A DNA stretch of 64,000 bases, taken from contig NC_017770.1 of the NCBI RefSeq assembly GCF_000242635.2, positions 806,001 to 870,000 on the forward strand. The letters run 5' to 3'. Shown one piece after another: positions 45,171 through 54,247 of this stretch (its first letter is position 1; each line of letters opens with the position of its first letter). The translations under genes were made by a program, and so were the position numbers. A model generated the notes under the pieces. It worked only from the letters and a program-made list of their open reading frames with translations, was not told where the DNA came from and did no database searches. The stretch comes from Solitalea canadensis DSM 3403 (GTDB lineage: Bacteria; Bacteroidota; Bacteroidia; Sphingobacteriales; Sphingobacteriaceae).

Positions 45171-47528
45171 TTAAAATTTAAAGTTCCAAGCTACTGATGG
45201 CAGCATTCGCAGCAAAGAAACCGGTTGCTTGGTGATCTGTACTTTGTATTTTTCTAAATCTCCTTTGGCAATAAAGAAAACATACATTGGATTATCCTGG
45301 TTGTAGGCATTGTAGATTGAAAAATCAAGACTGCTTTGGAATCGCTTAGAGCTCTTTAGCTGGTATTTTGCTGAAATATCTAACCGATGATAGTCTGGCA
45401 TTCTGAATGAATTATACGGTCCATATTCATTTACAATATTACCGTCGATAATATAACGAGCAATAGGAAGTGTAAATGCATTTCCGGTATTGTAGGTAAA
45501 GGAGGCAGATAAATCCCATTTTTTATTGATGTTGTAAATAGCGACCAAAGAAGCATCATGACGGCGGTCGTATTTTGCGGCAAACCGCTCTCCATTATTT
45601 ATTCCATCAAACTGCCGGTCTGTTTTTGAAAGCGTATAACTCAACCAACCTGAAATCTTCCCTTTTTTCTTTCGTATCTGGAACTCAGCACCCATCGAGC
45701 GACCTGATCCGAAGAGTAGATTAGTGTCGAAATTGGAATTGTCAATCAGATTAAACAGACTCTGATTTAACTCAACCTGACCTGCCATTGATCGATAATA
45801 GAGTTCAACAGCACCTTCATAATTATTATGAAATAGGTTTCTATAATATCCACCTGAATACTGATAACCTGTTTGGTTAGGGATGTTTTTAGAGGAAGAA
45901 ACCCAGAAGTCGGATGGGAAGTTAACTGCCGAAACGGTTAGTAAATGGATAAACTGATTCCTTTTTTCAAACGAAAGCTTAACTGATGATTGATCATTCA
46001 ATAGGTAACGCAGTGTAAATCGTGGCTCTACTACATTGAACTGTTTAATTAATTTGTTAGAAGCAAAAAGGGTAGTGTCAGTTTGATTATTGCCAACCGA
46101 TTGAACCAAGGAATAGGGGCCTAAGTGCCTATAATTGGTAAACCTTAATCCTCCGTTTATTGATAATTTATCAGATAGTTCGAAATCATCCTCTATAAAA
46201 ACGGCTGCTTCGTGTGTGTAATAACGATTTACAGGTCCGGTTTCAAATTTGGTGTCGCCAGAAATGATCTCAGGTTTGTTAGGAAGCAAGTTGTGATAAG
46301 TGTATTGAATACCTGCACTCAACTGGTGCCGGTTAAGTGTATATCTAAGTAGGTTTTTATAGTAAAGATCAGTAATTCCCGAAGTAAATTTCCCACTATA
46401 AGCATCCTGTGAGGCACTGAAATCTAATTGATAATTACTGTAACCGATGAGCTGATTAAGATTAGTTTTATCATTAAACTGATGCGACCATGAAAGAGCT
46501 GCTGCATCATTTCCCCAATACATCGAATTTTGCATGTTGATGTTGGTTAAACCCAAACCAAAATCGTCTCGTCCCGAATACGCAGTAAATGACAATAAAT
46601 CTTTACCGGAAAGTTTCGAAACAAAATTCAGATTAAGGTCGTGAAAATCGTACTTAGGATTTTTAAGTAATTTTTGTCCTGATCCTAGTTGGTTGTATAC
46701 GGGCCAAACAGTAAGATTTAAAAATGTTTGACGAACTGCTACATTTAAATAAGTTGAGGACGAAAACGGTATAGCTGCAGCTACTTTACCATAAATTAAT
46801 CCAACAGTACCGCTTATGGTAGTTTTTTCGGGGACAGACTTAAACGTATTTACTTTTAAAACCGACGATAAGCTTCCGCCATACTGTGCAGAAACACCTG
46901 ATTTCATCAAGCTGATATTGTCAAAGCCATCGCTGTTAAAAACGGAAAAGAAACCGAGTAAGTGCGATGGGTTATAAATCTGGGCATCATTGTATAAAAT
47001 AAGGTTTTGTCCGGATGACCCACCACGAACATATAAGCCTGAATTTGCTTCACCACCGTTTCCGATACCAGGCATTAATTTTAATGTCCGCATGGGATCT
47101 GCCTCTCCCAAAAAAGTTGGCAACTTTTTGAGTTCTTTTTTACTCATTTCTATTACACCGGTTTGAACCTGTGACACTGCATTACCAGTCGTGTTTGCAT
47201 GCACTTCCACTTCTTTAGTTTCAATAACTAGTTTTTTTAGACGGACGACTATACTTGTGTCATTTGTAACAGTTAACGTAAATTGAAGGGGTTGGTAAGC
47301 CAAATGATTAGCGGTAAATTGATGTTTGTGGTTTGAAATCAGCGTAGTTTTAAATTCGCCTTTGTTACCAGAGGTTAATTTAATAGCGCCTATTGTAATG
47401 GAAACATTAGAAATAATCATCCCATTTTCTTCATCTATTACAACACCACTCACACTGCTTTTAGTTTGTGCAAATAGTTGAAGGCCCAGAAAAGATAAAA
47501 TAAGGGCAATGGTTATTGGTTTAAACAT
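45171..47528 (-). CDS. TonB-dependent receptor
   Basis: The 785-residue outer-membrane receptor has a signal peptide (cleavage near LFAQ, residue 21), a carboxypeptidase-regulatory-like domain (about 25-105, SSVSGVVIDEENGMIISNVS), a plug with LPTFLGEADPMRTLKLMPGIG and GLYVRGGSSGQNLILYNDAQ, and a barrel ending in F (VAWNFKF). It imports a large substrate using TonB energy. Paired with DUF4249, not SusD; substrate unknown. No anti-sigma or sigma gene nearby. Confidence 0.93.
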   Translation of the reverse strand: MFKPITIALILSFLGLQLFAQTKSSVSGVVIDEENGMIISNVSITIGAIKLTSGNKGEFKTTLISNHKHQFTANHLAYQPLQFTLTVTNDTSIVVRLKKLVIETKEVEVHANTTGNAVSQVQTGVIEMSKKELKKLPTFLGEADPMRTLKLMPGIGNGGEANSGLYVRGGSSGQNLILYNDAQIYNPSHLLGFFSVFNSDGFDNISLMKSGVSAQYGGSLSSVLKVNTFKSVPEKTTISGTVGLIYGKVAAAIPFSSSTYLNVAVRQTFLNLTVWPVYNQLGSGQKLLKNPKYDFHDLNLNFVSKLSGKDLLSFTAYSGRDDFGLGLTNINMQNSMYWGNDAAALSWSHQFNDKTNLNQLIGYSNYQLDFSASQDAYSGKFTSGITDLYYKNLLRYTLNRHQLSAGIQYTYHNLLPNKPEIISGDTKFETGPVNRYYTHEAAVFIEDDFELSDKLSINGGLRFTNYRHLGPYSLVQSVGNNQTDTTLFASNKLIKQFNVVEPRFTLRYLLNDQSSVKLSFEKRNQFIHLLTVSAVNFPSDFWVSSSKNIPNQTGYQYSGGYYRNLFHNNYEGAVELYYRSMAGQVELNQSLFNLIDNSNFDTNLLFGSGRSMGAEFQIRKKKGKISGWLSYTLSKTDRQFDGINNGERFAAKYDRRHDASLVAIYNINKKWDLSASFTYNTGNAFTLPIARYIIDGNIVNEYGPYNSFRMPDYHRLDISAKYQLKSSKRFQSSLDFSIYNAYNQDNPMYVFFIAKGDLEKYKVQITKQPVSLLRMLPSVAWNFKF

Positions 47529-47562
47529 TAAGAAAAGGTAGCGTCAATACATATACAAAGTA

Positions 47563-47595
47563 AAACGACCTTGTTCTTAAAGAGCAAGATCGTTT
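47563..47595 (-). terminator. Terminator of the threonine aldolase gene
   Basis: A 15-bp stem with one mismatch and one wobble pair (AAACGAcCTTGTTCT / AGAGCAAGaTCGTTT), loop TAA. Confidence 0.75.
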
Positions 47596-47621
47596 ATATT
47601 AGATTTCAAAACTATAAAAAT

Positions 47622-48644
47622 TTAGCATGCAATTACTTTCAATTTTTTCAACAACACATCCATTTGTTCATCCGTAAAATCTAGATGTGTTACAAAACGT
47701 ATTTGTTGTTTACCTGGTGAACTGCATAAAACTCCGTTTTCCTTCATTTTAGCAATAAACACGCTTTCAGTAACAGTATCAATTAACTCAAAAACAACAA
47801 TATTAGTTTCAACAGGTAAAATGCTTTTAACAAAGCCACAATGTTGGAGACATTCTTCAATTGCTTTAGCTCGTTGGTGATCTTCTGTCAGTCGGTTAAC
47901 ATGATGATCTAATGCATAGATACCGGCAGCTGCTAGAAATCCGGCCTGACGCCAGCCTCCTCCCATTACTTTACGGATACGTTTAGCTTTTTCTATAAAT
48001 GAGTGAGTGCCCAACAAAACCGACCCCACCGGTGTTCCCAATCCTTTCGAAAGACAGATTGAAATGCCATCAAAACAATTACCTACATCGGCAGTTGAAT
48101 ATCCTTTGGCTATAATTGCATTAAAAATGCGAGCTCCATCGAGGTGCAAGAACAGATTGTTTTCTTTGCACGTTCTTGCAATAGCCTGCATTTCGGCAAG
48201 CTCCCAGCAATGTCCTCCTCCACGGTTTGCTGTATTTTCAATAACAACCAGACTAGTTTTAGGGTGATGAATATCGTTTTTGTTGATATTATCCAATACA
48301 TGCTGTGGGGTAAAAATACCACGATTCCCTTTTATGGTACGAGTTGAAGCTGCAGAATTAAAGGCAATTCCTCCTCCTTCATAATAATATACATGAGCTC
48401 CCTCATCACAAATAACTTCTTCTAACGGATTGGTAAAACATTTGATAGCTATTTGGTTGGTCATCGTTCCCGATGCACAAAACATCGCAGCTTCTTTATT
48501 GAAAAGTGCTGCGGCTTTTTGTTCAAGCGCTTTAACAGTTGGATCTTCTCCATAAACATCGTCACCCACAGAAGCATTCATCATTGCTTCGAGCATTTGA
48601 GGAGTGGGTTTGGTAATGGTATCGCTTCGCAGGTCAATAATCAT
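47622..48644 (-). CDS. ltaE: Low-specificity L-threonine aldolase
   Basis: The 340-residue PLP enzyme splits threonine (and allo-threonine) to glycine and acetaldehyde. The PLP lysine is in ISICLSKGLGTPVGSVL, with LDGARIFNA nearby. The frame is open 18 codons further, but MIIDLRSDTITKPT is the invariant family N-terminus, so the start is set at 48644. No Shine-Dalgarno, as usual here. Confidence 0.93.
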   Translation of the reverse strand: MIIDLRSDTITKPTPQMLEAMMNASVGDDVYGEDPTVKALEQKAAALFNKEAAMFCASGTMTNQIAIKCFTNPLEEVICDEGAHVYYYEGGGIAFNSAASTRTIKGNRGIFTPQHVLDNINKNDIHHPKTSLVVIENTANRGGGHCWELAEMQAIARTCKENNLFLHLDGARIFNAIIAKGYSTADVGNCFDGISICLSKGLGTPVGSVLLGTHSFIEKAKRIRKVMGGGWRQAGFLAAAGIYALDHHVNRLTEDHQRAKAIEECLQHCGFVKSILPVETNIVVFELIDTVTESVFIAKMKENGVLCSSPGKQQIRFVTHLDFTDEQMDVLLKKLKVIAC

Positions 48645-48806
48645 TTGATCGATTAAGATTGAATTAAGTAAAATAACTTTATAAGTGCCTCTAATCATGC
48701 TACAAGTAAGGCACTCAAAATAGCTTAAATAAATTCACTTAAACAATTCATTTTTAGTTATTGAAATTCTATAATTGTATCCAACCACTAAAAACTAATA
48801 CCCCAT

Positions 48807-49274
48807 ATGTTTGACGATGACGACGAAGATTTCGGATTTAATGAGGATGATTTTGATTCGGAAGCTTATAAAAGAGAGCAAGAAAGAATACATAATCTGC
48901 CAGTATTCGTAAAAGCTAAGGAAATAGCACATATTACTCAGGCTATTTGTGATTCTATAAAGGCGGAAAGAGATTTATTAGGCGTTCGTGATGCAATGCA
49001 GGAAAACGCTTTTTTGCTTGGAGCTAAGATAGCTGGAGCAGAAGGTGGCGATCTTTACACACTGCGAATGGAGAGTGCTGTTATAATTAAAATTCATGCC
49101 AGAGAGCTCTTAACGCAAACTACTTTATGTAAAATGGAGGAGCTGGTTGATGAAAAATACCTTCAATTGCTACGTGATGAAATAGACAATTTCCGATTAC
49201 TTTTTATTGACTGGGTTAACGGATTCGATAGAACGAACGATGTTCCCGATGATTGGGGATTGTTTTATAGTTAG
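48807..49274 (+). CDS. Conserved-looking acidic protein of unknown function
   Basis: The 155-residue protein starts with a striking acidic stretch (MFDDDDEDFGFNEDDFDSE), then a helical domain (HNLPVFVKAKEIAHITQAIC, ENAFLLGAKIAGAEGGDLYT) ending DWGLFYS. No family recognised; no signal or membrane segment, so cytosolic. The compact helical body suggests a folded domain. Divergent from ltaE, separated by 162 bp; weak -7 box TATAATTG upstream. Confidence 0.75.
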   Translation: MFDDDDEDFGFNEDDFDSEAYKREQERIHNLPVFVKAKEIAHITQAICDSIKAERDLLGVRDAMQENAFLLGAKIAGAEGGDLYTLRMESAVIIKIHARELLTQTTLCKMEELVDEKYLQLLRDEIDNFRLLFIDWVNGFDRTNDVPDDWGLFYS

Positions 49275-49768
49275 TTGATAAAAAGTTAATTCATAATTAA
49301 AAATGATTTAAATCAATTTTTAAGTGGAAAGTATATCGGATATTTGTGGTGTTGAAGTTACACTGTGAGATTGATCGTGATAAAGGTTGGTTAGCAAGGA
49401 TTAAAGGTGATGTAACGGAGACCCTTCAGGTTAGCGTGTTGTTTGATTGAGATTTTACCTGCAGGACTGATTCATTTGGATAGCGTTAGGTTTAATTTGT
49501 TTAGCTTTATGGTTTGTTTAGTTGCTACCATCCAAATGTTCAAAAAATAGAGAACAAGAGCGTGATCATGTAGGTGAGTTATCAGGTCTTTACAGGTATT
49601 TGCTTTCGTTGATACATGCGCGCTTTGTTCTTTTTTGTCTTTCCTTTTTTATTTATTACGGATTATTAGTTTCGGGTTGCGAGTTACCACATCTCATCAG
49701 TTAGCACATTATCGTTCAAAATATAAGCTTACCAATTTTAATCGGATTGAATTTTTGATTCGGTTAGA
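49275..49768. other. 494-bp gap without a supported gene
   Basis: I see no credible gene. A 60-residue frame at 49522-49704 lacks family features. The gap holds an inverted repeat CATTTGGAT (49473-49481) / ATCCAAATG (49530-49538), and a fragment TTTCGGGTTGCGAGTTACC near 49670-49686 of the GGGTTRCG word family. The rest is unremarkable AT-rich sequence. Confidence 0.5.
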
Positions 49769-50746
49769 TCATTCGTTGATTTTCCTGCCAATCCAATTAT
49801 AAAAATGTTGGGCACTTTCTCTGGTAGCTCCGAAAGCGACCATGGTATGAGCCATTCCCAAATACCTGATGATTTCGACTCTTATTCCTGTTTTTCTAAG
49901 TTTAATTCCATAGTTTTCTCCTTCATCTCGCAAAGGATCGTATTCAGAAGTTATAATCAGCGTTTCGGGTAGATCTTCAAGATAATCATGTTGTAGGGGA
50001 GAGGCAAAGCAGCGCTGAGCGTCCGATGGATGTAGGAAATATTGTTGTTCGAAGAACCGCATGGCCTCCTCAGTTAATCCATATCCCTCTCTGAAAGACA
50101 AGAAGCTTTTAGTATTCGATGAATGATCCGTTCTGGGGTTGATTAAAAGCTGTTTTAAGATTTTTGGTCCCTTGTTATCCCTTGCATATAAGGATAAGCC
50201 TGCAGCAAGGTTACCTCCGGCACTATCACCGGCAATGATGATGTTTTGTCGGCTTGCACCAAAATCCTCCGCATGTTCAAAGGTCCATTTAAGCGCTTCA
50301 AAACAATCATATAGTGGAACGGGAAATTTAAACTCAGGAGCTCTGTTATAGTCGACACCCACAACAACTGCATTAGCAAAAGTGGCGATGTTTTTTAGCA
50401 CATGAATATAGCTGGATGAATCTGCTAAAACGCCTCCTCCTCCATGCAGATAAAGTATTATTGGTAACTCCTTACCAGTTGCAGGGCTTACAATAGTGAG
50501 ACCAATAGAACGGTCAGGTAGTTGTATTTTTTTGTAAGAGGTTTTAAGCCCTTTTTCATAAAACCTAAATGAAAAGCTACGTGTAGCCAAATGCACTAGT
50601 CCCCGCATTAAGAAAATTGGAAGGTTTACATTAAAACTGCCCTGTCGTTTAAACTGCTTTACCAAACGAGGGTCCAAAGGAAGAGTAACCTTATTGGCAG
50701 GATAAGTTTCAATTTGCAGATTATCAATACAATTCAATTGTTCCAT
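49769..50746 (-). CDS. Alpha/beta-hydrolase, hormone-sensitive-lipase family
   Basis: The 325-residue esterase/lipase has the HSL-family oxyanion motif HGGG in LYLHGGGGVL, the nucleophile in AGDSAGGNLAAG, the acid in EYDPLRDEG, and the catalytic His in GMAHTM. No signal peptide. Acyl substrate unknown. A TACTTTTG -7 box lies at 50769-50776 (minus strand). Confidence 0.9.
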   Translation of the reverse strand: MEQLNCIDNLQIETYPANKVTLPLDPRLVKQFKRQGSFNVNLPIFLMRGLVHLATRSFSFRFYEKGLKTSYKKIQLPDRSIGLTIVSPATGKELPIILYLHGGGGVLADSSSYIHVLKNIATFANAVVVGVDYNRAPEFKFPVPLYDCFEALKWTFEHAEDFGASRQNIIIAGDSAGGNLAAGLSLYARDNKGPKILKQLLINPRTDHSSNTKSFLSFREGYGLTEEAMRFFEQQYFLHPSDAQRCFASPLQHDYLEDLPETLIITSEYDPLRDEGENYGIKLRKTGIRVEIIRYLGMAHTMVAFGATRESAQHFYNWIGRKINE

Positions 50747-50768
50747 TTTAGGGGTATTTTAATGAGCT

Positions 50769-50776
50769 CAAAAGTA
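50769..50776 (-). promoter_or_regulatory. -7 box of the HSL-type hydrolase (TACTTTTG)
   Basis: A perfect match on the minus strand, 22 nt before the ATG. Confidence 0.6.
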
Positions 50777-50920
50777 TATAATGTGTTTTTCTTATGATCT
50801 AAGTAGTTGTACTGGTTTTTAATTTTCATTCGGTGTAAATATTTACTTGTTTTGCTCCAAATTCAGTAAATATCTTATATATTTTGGATGTTTTAGGTTT
50901 TAAAATATCCTAAGGCGTAC

Positions 50921-50928
50921 TACTTTTG
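50921..50928 (+). promoter_or_regulatory. -7 box of the yitT-type gene (TACTTTTG)
   Basis: A perfect match, followed by C as is common; 27 nt before the ATG. Confidence 0.6.
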
Positions 50929-50955
50929 CACCTTCATTTTTGCTAATTCTTATTT

Positions 50956-51798
50956 ATGCGTGAACATACCCGAAACCTACTGCTAATCATCATCGGCGGA
51001 TGTATTTTTGCTTTAGGTATTAATCTTTTTGCTTTACCTGGCGAACTTTCTGAGGGTGGAGTTATTGGTATTACTATTTTACTGTATTATTATTTTGGAT
51101 GGTCTCCCGGGATAACTAATTTCCTTATAAACCTTGTTTTAATGGTTGCTGGTTATCGGCTGTTAGACAAACGCACCATCATCTACACTATCTTTGGCAT
51201 CATCAGCACTTCCTTCTTTTTATTTATAACTGAAAGTTTCGGACGTAAGTTTTCCGACGATACCTTACTCATTGCCATATTTGCAGGAGTGCTTGTTGGT
51301 GTTGGATTAGGGCTGGTTTTTTTATCAGGAGGAACTACCGGAGGTTCGGCAATTATTGCCAGGATTATTAACAAGTATTTTGGTGTTAGCTTGGGTAAAG
51401 CCATGCTTGCTGTTGATATTTTGGTTATTGGTGTATCGTACTTTAAGATCGGTACCGAAAAAACATTGTATACATTAATCGCAGTTTATCTGGGTGCCAG
51501 GTTAGTAGATTATATCATCGAAGGCTTTAATACCAAAAAAGCAGTTACCATTATCTCTGAAAACTCAATTGAAATTGCTGCACGTATTAATAGTCAGTTG
51601 GTACGTGGAGCTACTTTGTATAATGCGAGAGGAGCTTACACTCGGAAAGACAAAGAAGTAGTTTATTCAATCATAAGTAAGCAGCAATTACTAGAGTTAA
51701 AACGCCTGGTAAATGCCTGCGATCCCAATGCTTTTGTGGTGGTGCATGATGTGCATGAAGTTTTAGGACAATGGGGATTAGGCTCTACTGCAAAATAG
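50956..51798 (+). CDS. YitT-family membrane protein (DUF161/DUF2179)
   Basis: The 280-residue protein has five to six membrane helices (about 10-190), including NLFALPGELSEGGVIGITIL and GGTTGGSAIIARIINKY, followed by a soluble DUF2179 domain with RGATLYNARGAYTRKDKEVV and ending near residue 280. Function unknown, membrane-located. A terminator follows 22 nt after the stop. Confidence 0.92.
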   Translation: MREHTRNLLLIIIGGCIFALGINLFALPGELSEGGVIGITILLYYYFGWSPGITNFLINLVLMVAGYRLLDKRTIIYTIFGIISTSFFLFITESFGRKFSDDTLLIAIFAGVLVGVGLGLVFLSGGTTGGSAIIARIINKYFGVSLGKAMLAVDILVIGVSYFKIGTEKTLYTLIAVYLGARLVDYIIEGFNTKKAVTIISENSIEIAARINSQLVRGATLYNARGAYTRKDKEVVYSIISKQQLLELKRLVNACDPNAFVVVHDVHEVLGQWGLGSTAK

Positions 51799-51820
51799 AA
51801 ATTTATACTATAAATCTTAG

Positions 51821-51853
51821 AAAGACCAAACGATAACTCGCTTGGTCTTTTTT
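51821..51853 (+). terminator. Terminator of the yitT-type gene
   Basis: A 9-bp stem AAAGACCAA/TTGGTCTTT with a 12-nt loop, followed by T run. Confidence 0.88.
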
Positions 51854-52030
51854 ATGTAAAATATTTTATGAAGGTAGTAACAAGAATGTTGGTTTTGAAT
51901 TGGTTGGTTGTTTATAGGGTATCTTTGAACATCAAAGTTATTCTATTTAATGCGCTCTGTTGAATTTATGTTGCTCATAAGTCGAATAAGTTGTTATGGG
52001 CTACTATTACCGTATTAAAAAAGTTGAATC

Positions 52031-52344
52031 ATGAAAATTACTGCATTTTTAATTTGTGCACTATTTGCAACGTTAATTGCCAAATCACAAACTAATCCGG
52101 ACAATTCAATAACCGAAATTTCTACCATCCCTTCAAAAGGTTATATGCTATTGGAGATAATTACAAAAAGCTTCCCGCTATAAAAAAAATAGCTTTTGAA
52201 TCCCAAACAGAAATGATTGCAAAAGGTTATTATGCAGGTGAAATGCCTGTCAGTAAAATAGTGACCAATAAGAAGAATGTTCGAAATATGGACGTTAAAA
52301 AAGGTTATTATGCAATTGCCAATAACATTGATAAATTGCAGTAA
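52031..52344 (+). pseudogene. Frameshifted small secreted KGYY-repeat protein
   Basis: Frame one starts MKITAFLICALFATLIAKSQ, a signal peptide (cleavage near AKSQ). It breaks at about 52144, where TATTAT appears to have lost one T; the second frame then continues as AIGDNYKKLPAIKKIAFES to the stop at 52344. Rejoined, it is about 104 residues with three copies of a KGYY motif (KGYYAIGDN, KGYYAGEMP, KGYYAIANN), a periplasmic or secreted protein of unknown role. The total length is 3n+2, matching a single-base deletion. Either a recent pseudogene or a sequencing error. Confidence 0.75.
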
Positions 52345-52359
52345 TTTATCATTTGGACG

Positions 52360-52650
52360 ATGCCACAATTTCTAATTCTTGCTAATGATTACACTGATGA
52401 TGGTGCTTTAGATAGAAGATTATCTTTTCGGGGAGCACATCTGGAACGTGTTCGTAAAGAAAAACCAAAAGGAACTTTTATTATGGGAGGAGCCAAGTTA
52501 ACAGAGGATAATAAAATGTTCGGTTCAATGATGATTGTTGATCTTCCATCTGTAGAGGCGGTTCATGAATGGTTGAGTCAGGATCCTTACGTTAAGGATA
52601 AAGTTTGGGAAAGCTACGAAGTGATTCCGTTTAGAGTTGCGGATGTGTAA
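52360..52650 (+). CDS. YCII-domain protein
   Basis: The 96-residue protein has the YCII ferredoxin-like fold: MPQFLILANDYTD at the start, GTFIMGGAKL and DPYVKDKVWESYEVIPF at the end. Function unknown; family members may be small enzymes or heme/substrate-binding proteins. It directly follows the frameshifted KGYY gene (16 nt), so a shared transcript is possible. Confidence 0.88.
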   Translation: MPQFLILANDYTDDGALDRRLSFRGAHLERVRKEKPKGTFIMGGAKLTEDNKMFGSMMIVDLPSVEAVHEWLSQDPYVKDKVWESYEVIPFRVADV

Positions 52651-52703
52651 TTCAGTCGTAGAAACATACATCAAACTATAATCATAGTTAGTACCAACAT
52701 CTT

Positions 52704-53285
52704 ATGTCAATAAACAAAATTATAGCCCATTTTGACAAGTATCTTCCGCTCGAAAGTATGGAGAAAGAAGAATTTGTCAAGCGTTTGACCGAGAGAAAAA
52801 TTAAACGTAAGCAATACATATTGCAAGAGGGAGACATATGTAAGCATCTGACTTATGTAGTTGAAGGTTGTTTTAAAATGTATGCTGTCGACCCTAAGGG
52901 GAATGAACATAATCTTGAATTTGCTGCAGAAGATAACTGGATTGTTGATATCGGTAGTCTGCATAATGAGCAACCTAGCCGATTGTTTATTGAAGCAATA
53001 GAACCTTCTTTAATTCTACAGATTTCGAAAGGTGATCTCTGGTTTATGTTTTCAAATTATGCAAAGTTTGATAGAAACTTTCGGGTAATTATTGAAGATA
53101 AATATATCGAATTGCAAGATCGTGTCCTTCAAAACATAAGCTCAACAGCTCAGGACAGATATGAAGTATTTATTGAGCAATATCCTCATCTTATTAATCG
53201 ATTACCCAATACTCAAATAGCCTCGTACTTAGGGGTTACTCCTGAATTTCTCAGTAAAATACGTAGCGAAAGAATTGGTAAATGA
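52704..53285 (+). CDS. Crp/Fnr-family transcription regulator
   Basis: The 193-residue protein has an N-terminal cyclic-nucleotide-binding-like beta roll (about 20-120) and a C-terminal helix-turn-helix, LPNTQIASYLGVTPEFLSKI. In Bacteroidota such proteins commonly regulate nearby genes in response to unknown effectors; no clear cAMP-binding signature (RGE..) is seen. It is 53 nt after the YCII gene and 120 nt before the oxidoreductase, a likely local target. Confidence 0.9.
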   Translation: MSINKIIAHFDKYLPLESMEKEEFVKRLTERKIKRKQYILQEGDICKHLTYVVEGCFKMYAVDPKGNEHNLEFAAEDNWIVDIGSLHNEQPSRLFIEAIEPSLILQISKGDLWFMFSNYAKFDRNFRVIIEDKYIELQDRVLQNISSTAQDRYEVFIEQYPHLINRLPNTQIASYLGVTPEFLSKIRSERIGK

Positions 53286-53404
53286 TATTGGCCCCTTAAT
53301 ATAGTTTAAGGGTATTTCTTAAAATAGTTTATAGGTTAGAACCCTGATTCCATCGCAATTTTGTGTTGTTAATTCAATCATTAATTACATAAAAGCTTAA
53401 TAAA

Positions 53405-54052
53405 ATGGAATCAAAGAAACTTAGTGTAGCAATTATCGGTTTGGGTAAAATAGGTCAGGCCTTAGCCAAAAACCTGACAAAAGGAAACCGTTCTGTAATT
53501 GTTGCTTCCAGAGAATTTTCTAAAACAATGGAATTTTCAAAAAATGAAGATTCATTAATACCATTGGAAATAACGGATGCAATTAAAGAAAGTGATATTG
53601 TTATCCCAACCCTTATGTTTAACGACATCAAAGGTTTCTTAAAACAGTATGCTGCTGATTTAGAGGGAAAAATTATTATCGATGTATCAAATCCTATTGC
53701 TCCTGATGGTAATGGTGGCTTCAAAAAAATACTGGCCGAAAATGAATCTTCGGGAGAAGTTCTCTCGGAGTTGTTGCCAAAAGGTTCGAAGCTTATAAAG
53801 GCTTTTGGAACATTGGGAGTAGAATCATTGATTAATAAGGCTCATAAGGCTGAATCTAGGGTTCTTTTTTATGCTTCGGACAACGTATCCATTAATAGTC
53901 AAATAGAAGGGTTAATTCGAGATAGCGGATTTGAACCATTACATATTGGTGGCATTAATCAATCAAAGCGTATTGAGGTTTTTGGTGAACTTCATGAGTT
54001 TGGTGGCCTTGGAAAATCGGTTAATCTTACTGAGGCGAAGCAGTTGGTTTAA
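53405..54052 (+). CDS. NADP oxidoreductase, coenzyme-F420-dependent type (Rossmann fold)
   Basis: The 215-residue protein starts with the dinucleotide-binding motif VAIIGLGKIGQALAKNL and continues with IDVSNPIAPDGNG and IKAFGTLGVESL, typical of the NADPH-dependent F420-reductase-like family. Bacteria of this group lack F420, so it probably acts on another NADP substrate. It follows the Crp-like regulator; a strong terminator comes right after it. Confidence 0.85.
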   Translation: MESKKLSVAIIGLGKIGQALAKNLTKGNRSVIVASREFSKTMEFSKNEDSLIPLEITDAIKESDIVIPTLMFNDIKGFLKQYAADLEGKIIIDVSNPIAPDGNGGFKKILAENESSGEVLSELLPKGSKLIKAFGTLGVESLINKAHKAESRVLFYASDNVSINSQIEGLIRDSGFEPLHIGGINQSKRIEVFGELHEFGGLGKSVNLTEAKQLV

Positions 54053-54067
54053 TAAGATTAAAATTAA

Positions 54068-54102
54068 TAGAAAGGCTGATGACTCATTCATCAGCCTTTC
54101 TA
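54068..54102 (+). terminator. Terminator of the oxidoreductase gene
   Basis: A 14-bp or longer stem AGAAAGGCTGATGA/TCATCAGCCTTTCT with a short loop, followed by T-rich sequence. Confidence 0.88.
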
Positions 54103-54247
54103 TTATATTATTAAGTTGTCTGCTCGATTAACAATGTCAACAATTGCTTTTCATGTTGTTCATTTTAAAAAAGTATTTTCAAGGTTTAAAACATCAACTT
54201 TTACAGAGTTGTCTGTGATAAATAAAACAGAATATCCAGAAACCATT

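Noticed and set aside
49522-49704. 60-residue open frame in the 494-bp gap
   Set aside because: No family features, and it carries part of a repeat word; most likely noncoding.
54134-54247. Upstream extension MSTIAFHVVHF as the hydrolase start
   Set aside because: It is open in one frame but not like the family; ATG at 54248 with one missing G gives MEKNLYVDYH, which fits better.
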